Of a stretch of DNA of 7,401 nt, positions 1-4,426 are shown one piece after another; positions within the stretch are counted from its first letter, which is position 1, and every line of letters begins with the position of its first letter. The stretch is from Pedobacter sp. UBA5917. GTDB taxonomy: Bacteria; Bacteroidota; Bacteroidia; Sphingobacteriales; Sphingobacteriaceae. The notes beneath the pieces are model-generated. The model worked only from the letters and a program-made list of their open reading frames with translations, searched no databases and had not been told where the DNA came from. The stretch spans positions 1-7,401 of the forward strand of contig NZ_DJDT01000116.1 of assembly GCF_002432345.1 (NCBI RefSeq). The letters are read 5' to 3'. The translations under genes and the position numbers were made by a program.

Positions 1-1
1 T

Positions 2-1309
2 GATGCCAGCATTGTGAAAGCTGCAGAAGCTGCCGTAGCCATTGCAAAAGGAAATGCAAAACTGATGGAAGAACCTGTTCAACTGGCTCCTCAAAAGGGC
101 TTTGGCGAGGTGAGCTGGAAAACACCTATCGAAATCAATGCTTTTGAAGTGCCCATTGCCGATAAAGTAGACCTGCTTTTAAAAGTAAACAGCGAGGCCA
201 TGAAAGGTGGTGCAAAATACATCAGTTCCAACCTTTTCATGATCAATGAGCAGAAATACTTTGCTTCAACCGATGGTTCGTATATCGATCAGGATATCCA
301 CCGGATATGGCCAACTTTTACGCTCACCAAAACCGATGCGGCAAGTGGCAAATTCGAAACCAGAAATGCGTTAAGCGCACCAATGGGTATGGGTTTTGAA
401 TACCTTAAACCTAAAGAGGAAGAAAAAATTAAAGGTGGCCCCGTTACGATGTACAAAAAGCGTTACGACATCCTCGAAGATGTGCGTGAAGCCGCAGTAC
501 ATGTTGACGAAAAGTTAAAAGCGAAACCCATTGCCCCAGGCAAATACGACCTTGTATTGGATCCTTCGCACCTTTTCCTAACTATTCACGAATCGGTTGG
601 CCACCCTACAGAACTCGACCGTGTTTTAGGTTATGAAGCCAACTATGCAGGAACCAGTTTCCTCACACTGGATAAATGGGAATCGAAAAAATTCAACTTC
701 GGGAGTAAAGAAGTTAACATTATTGCCGATAAACTGGAAACAGGATCTTTAGGAGCGGTGGGTTACGATGATGAAGGTGTAAAATGTGGTAAATGGGATA
801 TCATTAAAGACGGGATTTTGGTAAATTACCAAACCATCCGCGATCAGGCACATATTTTAGGCTTGGCAGCATCACAGGGCTGTTGTTATGCCGACAGTTG
901 GGACAGTATCCAGTTTCAGCGGATGCCTAATGTTTCATTAGCGCCTGGAAATGCGGCTTTAAGTGCAGCAGATATGGTTAAAAATGTAGAAAAAGGCATT
1001 TATATGTTCGGCCGGAATTCTTATTCCATTGATCAGCAACGCTATAATTTTCAGTTCAGCGCACAACTGGCTTACGAGATCAAGGAAGGTAAAATTGTAG
1101 GTATGTTTAAAGATGCCGCTTATCAGGCCAATACCCAGGAGTTCTGGAATTCTTGCGTGCAGCGCTGTGATAAAAACGATTACCGCCTGGGCGGAACATT
1201 TTCGGATGGAAAAGGACAACCCGGACAGGCAAGCGCCGTTTCGCATGGCAGTGCCACTACGCGTTTTAATGGCGTTAATGTAATTAATACAGGAAGGAAG
1301 TTGGGGTAA
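2..1309 (+). CDS. tldD: TldD-like metalloprotease, 5' end outside the window
   Basis: The reading frame is open from base 2 (Asp-Ala-Ser-Ile-Val-Lys) with no stop before it, so the GTG at 14 is not a credible start and the gene enters from the left. 435 codons are visible; as I recall, Bacteroidota relatives run to about 545 residues with an N-terminal export signal, so about 110 residues are missing. The metalloprotease motif HExxxH is seen as HESVGHPTELDR (bases 587-622), followed by the family's glycine-rich C-terminal part with DGKGQPGQ (1205-1228) and a run ending NGVNVINTGRKLG. In E. coli, TldD pairs with the non-catalytic TldE/PmbA to form a protease that degrades unfolded peptides and matures microcin B17 and CcdA. 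No PmbA-like partner lies downstream, so any partner gene must be upstream or elsewhere. Just before GKGQPGQ there is Asp where E. coli TldD has a Cys proposed as a metal ligand. Family assignment is firm; the substrate is unknown. Confidence 0.95.
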   Translation, partial: DASIVKAAEAAVAIAKGNAKLMEEPVQLAPQKGFGEVSWKTPIEINAFEVPIADKVDLLLKVNSEAMKGGAKYISSNLFMINEQKYFASTDGSYIDQDIHRIWPTFTLTKTDAASGKFETRNALSAPMGMGFEYLKPKEEEKIKGGPVTMYKKRYDILEDVREAAVHVDEKLKAKPIAPGKYDLVLDPSHLFLTIHESVGHPTELDRVLGYEANYAGTSFLTLDKWESKKFNFGSKEVNIIADKLETGSLGAVGYDDEGVKCGKWDIIKDGILVNYQTIRDQAHILGLAASQGCCYADSWDSIQFQRMPNVSLAPGNAALSAADMVKNVEKGIYMFGRNSYSIDQQRYNFQFSAQLAYEIKEGKIVGMFKDAAYQANTQEFWNSCVQRCDKNDYRLGGTFSDGKGQPGQASAVSHGSATTRFNGVNVINTGRKLG

Positions 1310-1327
1310 GATTTTCTAAATGCATTC

Positions 1328-1388
1328 GTCACCCTGAATTTATTTCAGGGTCTATTTTGCAAAGATCCTTCGCTACGCTCAGGATGAC
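1328..1388 (+). repeat. REP-like palindromic repeat, complete copy
   Basis: A 61-bp unit bounded by imperfect inverted ends: GTCACCCTGA (1328-1337) and TCAGGATGAC (1379-1388), one mismatch. It holds two hairpins: the 8-bp CCCTGAA type on the left and ATCCT...AGGAT on the right, the latter enclosing TCGCTACGCTC. The right half recurs at 3104-3128 and 3409-3433 with TACG changed to TGCG. Repeats of this kind are, as I recall, scattered between genes in Pedobacter and other Bacteroidota. A 62-codon open frame running through here (1357-1545) is an artefact of the repeat, not a gene. Confidence 0.8.
1331..1358 (+). terminator. Probable terminator of tldD, formed by a REP hairpin
   Basis: ACCCTGAA (1331-1338) pairs perfectly with TTCAGGGT (1344-1351) around a five-base loop, followed by CTATTTT (1352-1358). 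It begins 21 nt after the tldD stop. The T-run is short, so efficiency is uncertain, and the same bases are the left half of a repeat unit. A role in termination is inferred from position and shape. Confidence 0.5.
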
Positions 1389-1407
1389 AGCCTCACTAAC
1401 TTCTTCA

Positions 1408-1507
1408 CGATTTGCATCGGGATGCACGAGAAAGGCGATTGTATCGTCAGAAGTACTATATCCTGCATTGCAAATGCAGTTCTCTTTGATCCTCGTTACA
1501 AACGAGG
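1408..1507 (+). repeat. Array of four mini-hairpins, copy 1
   Basis: Four short palindromes follow one another. The first is degenerate (CGAT-TTGC-ATCG, 1408-1419; one A shorter than in copy 2). Then come GGCGAT-TGT-ATCGTC (1434-1448, one G-T pair), CTGCATT-GCA-AATGCAG (1463-1479) and CCTCGTT-ACA-AACGAGG (1491-1507). The last three have three-base loops; all centre on a TTGCAA-like core. The array recurs at 3214-3319 in the same order and orientation. From base 1487 to 1550 it is part of a direct repeat with 3299-3362 (63 of 64 bases equal). Such arrays resemble the palindrome clusters that accompany REP-associated (IS200-like) transposases, but no transposase is in this window. Confidence 0.75.
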
Positions 1508-1514
1508 ACCATTG

Positions 1515-1578
1515 TTCACCATATAAGAAATATAAAGCAATTTGAGCTTACATTATCTAAAATGTCTTATATGGTGAA
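1515..1578. repeat. Long-armed stem element, copy A
   Basis: TTCACCATATAAGA (1515-1528) is the exact reverse complement of TCTTATATGGTGAA (1565-1578), a 14-bp perfect stem around a 36-base interior. The interior holds a possible small hairpin AAGC-AATTTGA-GCTT (1535-1549), conserved in the two other copies (3032-3080 and 3332-3385). It starts 7 nt after the last mini-hairpin and ends 28 nt past the stop of the minus-strand gene at 1607, so it could also affect the 3' end of that transcript. Function unknown. Confidence 0.75.
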
Positions 1579-1606
1579 AAATCAATAACCAAAAGAACAA
1601 AAAACA

Positions 1607-2026
1607 TTATTTATCACTACCAATCTCATAAGATCGTTTCAGCAGATAAAGTGCATAATTTACATCTTCAATGTGCTGAACATTAAAACTTATCCATCCC
1701 GATTTTTTAAACACATGATGCTCTTTTATCTTCCCTTCGAGCATCAGTTCGGACTTAATTTTCCGTAAAAAAAGAATATCCAGTATACCATTGCTGTGGA
1801 TATGCGCAAATTCTATCTTTTTATAATTAAACTGTGTACCACCAAATTTATGCAGACTTACCGAAGTATTTTTCCATTTTAGCACTTCACGTTCTATTTC
1901 GTCTATCTGATCTAATCTTTCGGGCTTTGCAATCAGCATCCACATTTTTATCAAGCTATCAAAAACCAATGCAAACAAGGGGATTGATTTAAGAAAATTC
2001 AATCTCTTAACTATAAATAAAAACAT
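1607..2026 (-). CDS. Luciferase-family (DUF5519) small protein
   Basis: A 139-residue protein that I recognise as the luciferase-like/DUF5519 family, a name given for sequence similarity and not evidence of light production; the biochemical role is unknown. Family landmarks in order: a hydrophobic N-terminal stretch (about 12-32, FLKSIPLFALVFDSLIKMWM) that may be a membrane anchor, LHKFGGTQF (58-66), FAHIHSNGILDI (73-84), HHVFKKSGWISF (103-114) and LLKRSYE near the C-terminus (128-134). Length is normal for stand-alone members. The ATG at 2024-2026 lies 2 nt beyond the stop of the preceding minus-strand gene, so the two are almost surely co-transcribed and probably translationally coupled. 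No ribosome binding site is visible, as usual in Bacteroidota. The region is AT-rich. The histidine-rich motifs suggest a metal or ligand pocket, which is a guess. Confidence 0.85.
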   Translation of the reverse strand: MFLFIVKRLNFLKSIPLFALVFDSLIKMWMLIAKPERLDQIDEIEREVLKWKNTSVSLHKFGGTQFNYKKIEFAHIHSNGILDILFLRKIKSELMLEGKIKEHHVFKKSGWISFNVQHIEDVNYALYLLKRSYEIGSDK

Positions 2027-2028
2027 GT

Positions 2029-2940
2029 TTAATTTTGTTCGCTGATCTCCTTAATATGTTCCATTACTCTTAAGTGAACATTTCGGGTAATACTTTCTGC
2101 CCATAAATCATAATACCAGATCGGGAATACCTTTAAGCTATACCAGCTATTTCCAACAAGTGTTGTGGTTCCATTTCCATTATCCTTTAATAAAAACTGA
2201 CCTCTTTCAATATCAATATGTCCCATAATTTCAGGGTCTTTGGGTTGGCCGATGATATCGAATGTTAAATCTTTGTTGATATCAAAAGTTACAATCTTCT
2301 CGTCAAAAACATATCCGTTGCTGAAAATACATTTTCTCCCTGCTCCTTTTCTATAAGCGGTAACGGTAGTTTGCATTGGGCTGGGCATCCCCACTTTGAA
2401 GAGCCAATAGGTATTTGCCCGTTTAATTTTGTCAAAAGAAACAACATGTTTCCAGATTGTTTCGGGTGTAGCATTGATCACTATTTCATCACTTACCATG
2501 TTCCGATAATGATGATCAGAAACAGAGTCAACTGTAAAAACGACCAGCAGTATCGAAACAATGCTAACATTTAAAGTCTGGTTGTTCTTGCGGAACATCG
2601 CTTTACCAATAAATGCTCCTGTAATTACAAAGGCAAAAATGAGAGGAGAAACAATAATTAAACAAATGGTTCCCTCTCCCAAAAAAATGTAACTCAAAAC
2701 AATGGCAAGAAACCCATCTAGGATTGAATACCAGATGATCGATCTGCTTTTTAGATTGAGACTTCTCCAGAACCAGGCACTGATTACCCCCATCAAGAGT
2801 GGCAAAATAACAAATTCCGAATATATCAGAATACCATCTTTCTCACTGTGAAATAAATTATTTAACCAGATAACGATTAAGATGATCACATTTGAGACAA
2901 TTATCCCTTGGAGCAATTTTGATTGGAGAAACGTTTTCAT
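2029..2940 (-). CDS. Membrane protein with C-terminal SRPBCC domain
   Basis: 303 residues in two parts. The N-terminal half is hydrophobic with about five predicted membrane segments (near 12-29, 37-56, 67-86, 91-114 and 122-140). The C-terminal half (about 151-300) looks like an SRPBCC (START/polyketide-cyclase-like) ligand-binding domain: it opens with SDEIVINATPETIWKHV, the usual first strand and helix, continues through alternating strands (FDEKIVTFDINKDLTFDI, GQFLLKDNGNGTTTLVGNSW) and ends in a long helix (TRNVHLRVMEHIKEI). SRPBCC domains bind hydrophobic ligands; the ligand here is unknown. The ATG at 2938-2940 has a strong promoter match just upstream and an A-rich leader. It is the first gene of a two-gene unit with the DUF5519 gene. 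Base composition is lower in GC (about 33% in one 60-base sample) than in the right-hand operon. Domain call is from pattern, not a search. Confidence 0.85.
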   Translation of the reverse strand: MKTFLQSKLLQGIIVSNVIILIVIWLNNLFHSEKDGILIYSEFVILPLLMGVISAWFWRSLNLKSRSIIWYSILDGFLAIVLSYIFLGEGTICLIIVSPLIFAFVITGAFIGKAMFRKNNQTLNVSIVSILLVVFTVDSVSDHHYRNMVSDEIVINATPETIWKHVVSFDKIKRANTYWLFKVGMPSPMQTTVTAYRKGAGRKCIFSNGYVFDEKIVTFDINKDLTFDIIGQPKDPEIMGHIDIERGQFLLKDNGNGTTTLVGNSWYSLKVFPIWYYDLWAESITRNVHLRVMEHIKEISEQN

Positions 2941-2956
2941 ATTATTTTAATTAGAT

Positions 2957-2987
2957 CAAAAGTAAAATATATTTTTAAACTTTCAAA
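2957..2987 (-). promoter_or_regulatory. Bacteroidota-type promoter for the SRPBCC-DUF5519 pair
   Basis: Read on the minus strand, TTTG (complement of 2984-2987) is followed after exactly 19 nt by TACTTTTG (complement of 2957-2964). This fits the Bacteroidota vegetative consensus, TTTG at -33 and TAnnTTTG at -7. Transcription would start near 2950, leaving a leader of only about 10 nt before the ATG at 2940. The surrounding DNA is very AT-rich, which raises the chance of accidental matches, but the spacing and position are right. Confidence 0.7.
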
Positions 2988-3031
2988 AATTATTGAAAAT
3001 AAAATATAAATAATATTGGATTAACTTTTAT

Positions 3032-3080
3032 CTACGTAAAAAGCCTTTTGAGCTTATATTCTCTTAAATGTCTTATGTAG
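3032..3080. repeat. Long-armed stem element, copy B
   Basis: CTACGTAA (3032-3039) pairs with TTATGTAG (3073-3080), 8 bp with one G-T. The interior carries AAGC-CTTTTGA-GCTT (3041-3055) and TCTTAAATG, matching copy A's core. Compared with copy A, two arm positions have changed on both sides so that pairing is kept. It is followed 23 nt later by a REP half-unit. It lies 91 nt upstream of the SRPBCC gene start, outside its promoter. Confidence 0.7.
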
Positions 3081-3103
3081 TAGAAAACAATAAGCAGGCA
3101 AAA

Positions 3104-3128
3104 GATCCTTCGCTGCGCTCAGGATGAC
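3104..3128 (+). repeat. REP half-unit, copy 2
   Basis: The 25-bp right half of the 1328-1388 repeat, starting GATCCTTCGC and ending TCAGGATGAC, able to form ATCCT...AGGAT. It is identical to 3409-3433 and differs from the first copy by one base. The left half (CCCTGAA hairpin) is absent; the bases in front are instead the tail of stem element B (AAAACAATAAGCA). Confidence 0.8.
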
Positions 3129-3141
3129 AAGTTAATAAAAT

Positions 3142-3205
3142 GGCCGTCATCTCAACTGAAGCGCAGCGGAATGGCGAGATCTATCTCAAGACAGATTTCT
3201 CGGCC
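3142..3205 (+). repeat. Second REP type, apparently truncated
   Basis: Begins GGCCGTCATCTCAACTGAAG and ends TTTCTCGGCC. This resembles the common Bacteroidota repeat that begins CGTCATTTCGA and contains a GAGAAATCT/AGATTTCTC hairpin, whose usual right end would read back to GAAATGACG. Here the CGAGA (3175-3179) and TCTCG (3198-3202) arms are present, but the expected GAAATGACG end is missing and the sequence runs into the hairpin array. GGCCG (3142-3146) and CGGCC (3201-3205) can also pair. The comparison with the common repeat is from memory. Confidence 0.6.
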
Positions 3206-3213
3206 TCAAACAT

Positions 3214-3319
3214 CGTCCCGATTTGCAATCGGGATGTCCGAGGAAGGCGATTGTATCGCCACACATATTTTATTCTGCATTGCAAATGCAAACCTCACTG
3301 ATCCTCGTTACAAACGAGG
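3214..3319 (+). repeat. Array of four mini-hairpins, copy 2
   Basis: The better-preserved array. TCCCGATT-TGC-AATCGGGA (3216-3234) is extended by a G-T and a C-G pair to 3214-3236. It is followed by GGCGAT-TGT-ATCGCC (3246-3260), TGCATT-GCA-AATGCA (3276-3290) and CCTCGTT-ACA-AACGAGG (3303-3319). All have three-base loops. Order and orientation equal copy 1, and the G-T pair of copy 1's second hairpin is a G-C pair here, so pairing survives the change. It is followed, after CCATTGTT-type spacer bases as in copy 1, by stem element C. Confidence 0.8.
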
Positions 3320-3331
3320 ACCATTGTTCAC

Positions 3332-3385
3332 CATATAAAAAATATAAAGCAATTTGAGCTTAAATTCTCTTGAATGCCTTATATG
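3332..3385. repeat. Long-armed stem element, copy C
   Basis: CATATAA (3332-3338) pairs with TTATATG (3379-3385), 7 bp; the next outward pair is a C-C mismatch, so the arm is shorter than in copy A. The left arm and interior up to 3362 equal copy A but for one base (A at 3339, G at 1527), and the AAGC-AATTTGA-GCTT core is unchanged. It is followed 23 nt later by another REP half-unit, just as in copy B. Confidence 0.7.
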
Positions 3386-3408
3386 CTAAAAACGATAAGC
3401 AAAAAAAA

Positions 3409-3433
3409 GATCCTTCGCTGCGCTCAGGATGAC
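3409..3433 (+). repeat. REP half-unit, copy 3
   Basis: Identical over 25 bp to 3104-3128 and in the same orientation. It follows stem element C at the same distance as copy 2 follows stem element B (23 nt), showing that stem element plus REP is a repeated composite. Confidence 0.8.
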
Positions 3434-3450
3434 AGCAGTTTTAGAACAAC

Positions 3451-3483
3451 AAAGGGGCATTCTATCCAGACATGCCCCTTTTT
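3451..3483. terminator. Strong intrinsic terminator, usable on both strands
   Basis: AAAGGGGCAT (3451-3460) and ATGCCCCTTT (3472-3481) form a perfect 10-bp stem around an 11-base loop. On the plus strand a run of five T follows from 3479. On the minus strand the trailing bases read TTTGTTGTTCT, less ideal but T-rich. It lies 71 nt past the stop of the minus-strand DUF4397 gene and is a likely end point for that operon; it would also stop plus-strand read-through. Confidence 0.7.
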
Positions 3484-3522
3484 CTAACCAAATATAAACC
3501 TGTTTGAGCCAGGAGTTTCTGT

Positions 3523-3547
3523 ATCGGTTGGTATCTCACCAACCGAT
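3523..3547 (-). terminator. Hairpin just after the DUF4397 gene
   Basis: ATCGGTTGGT (3523-3532) and ACCAACCGAT (3538-3547) form a perfect 10-bp stem with a five-base loop, starting 7 nt past the stop codon of the minus-strand gene. On the minus strand an A-run precedes it and no T-run follows; the T-run (3547-3550) is on the plus strand. It may protect the 3' end of the operon message, or block plus-strand transcription. Confidence 0.5.
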
Positions 3548-3554
3548 TTTCTTA

Positions 3555-4418
3555 TCAATTATGCGTAATAATTGTTGCGGCAATAGATGGTGTTCCACTT
3601 ACCGTACCGTTAATGTAAACCGTATAAATTTTTCCGGCTTCGAAAGTGGCCGCATTCAAAGCTGTATTGGTTAAAGGAATAACTGCTTTAGTCGTATTAT
3701 CCTTTATCAATAGGCTCAGGTTGGTACCTGCATCTACTTCCTTAAACGGTCCGAGTGTTCTCCAGCTTAAACCTTCAATCACTGCAGGTGCCTTTCCTGA
3801 TGTATAGGGAATAATGGTTTGGTTGCCAAAATTACCATAAGCCACACCGGCAAATATTTCTGTTCCGGTGGCATAGGTAAGATCAACCTTTGGTGCATCG
3901 GGCGAAAAATTGGCAAACCTGATCTTGGCTTTACCCGATGCCGGAAGCGTAAGATCATCATATACCAGGATCAAACTATCGATATTACCCGGATTTAACG
4001 TGCTGGTTAATTTCTTCTTTACGGTAAACAAACTGTGTGCAAAATTTGCAATAGGCCCGTTCGGACCGGCAAAAGATGCCGAATTGGTTTCCTGAACAAA
4101 ATTTGCACTGCCACCAAAAATATACGATGCTTTATAAGAAAGATCGGTTCCTTCCGTCAGGTTAAACTGTACTTTTCCGTATTGGGTATCCAAATAACCC
4201 GAAGCCGTATTGCGTTGTAGTGCCGTGGCCGTAACTTTTCGGGTAAAATCCCAAAAATTAACGGCAGTAACCGATTGGCGTGCATTGATAAATTTAACCT
4301 TTGCACTTAAAGCAGGCCTGTCGCCGGCATCGATATCGAGGTAGTCTGTCTTTTTGCACGAAGCAAACAATGAAGCAGCTAATGCAAAAAATAATATTGG
4401 AAGTTTATAAATTCTCAT
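3555..4418 (-). CDS. DUF4397-domain lipoprotein
   Basis: 287 residues. The N-terminus is a lipoprotein signal peptide: MRIYK, a hydrophobic stretch (6-19) and the lipobox LFAS-Cys21, followed by Lys-Lys, so the mature protein is membrane-anchored. The body is beta-rich. AKIRFANFSPDAPKVDLTYA (164-183) is the hallmark of DUF4397, and a related stretch, AKVKFINARQSVTAVNFWD (39-57), suggests two DUF4397-like repeats in tandem; GKIYTVYINGTV (262-273) is also typical. DUF4397 has no established activity. The ATG at 4416-4418 is 8 nt past the stop of the TonB-dependent receptor gene, so the two share a transcript. It sits where a SusD-type partner lipoprotein would be in a polysaccharide locus but is not related to SusD in appearance. 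It may assist the receptor, which is inference. Confidence 0.88.
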   Translation of the reverse strand: MRIYKLPILFFALAASLFASCKKTDYLDIDAGDRPALSAKVKFINARQSVTAVNFWDFTRKVTATALQRNTASGYLDTQYGKVQFNLTEGTDLSYKASYIFGGSANFVQETNSASFAGPNGPIANFAHSLFTVKKKLTSTLNPGNIDSLILVYDDLTLPASGKAKIRFANFSPDAPKVDLTYATGTEIFAGVAYGNFGNQTIIPYTSGKAPAVIEGLSWRTLGPFKEVDAGTNLSLLIKDNTTKAVIPLTNTALNAATFEAGKIYTVYINGTVSGTPSIAATIITHN

Positions 4419-4426
4419 CTGTAATC

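Noticed and set aside
959..1246. 95-codon minus-strand open frame
   Set aside because: It is antisense to the well-conserved C-terminal part of tldD and shows no protein-like features of its own.
1408..1507. CRISPR array
   Set aside because: The palindromes differ from one another in sequence, spacing is irregular, there are no identical repeats with unique spacers, and no cas genes are present.
1357..1545. 62-codon plus-strand open frame
   Set aside because: It lies wholly in the REP and hairpin-array repeats, its residues are a translation of palindromes, and it has no promoter or family resemblance.
1310..1606. tRNA or other standard RNA gene in the spacers
   Set aside because: No cloverleaf or known RNA core was recognised in this spacer or in 2941-3554; all structure found is explained by repeats and terminators.
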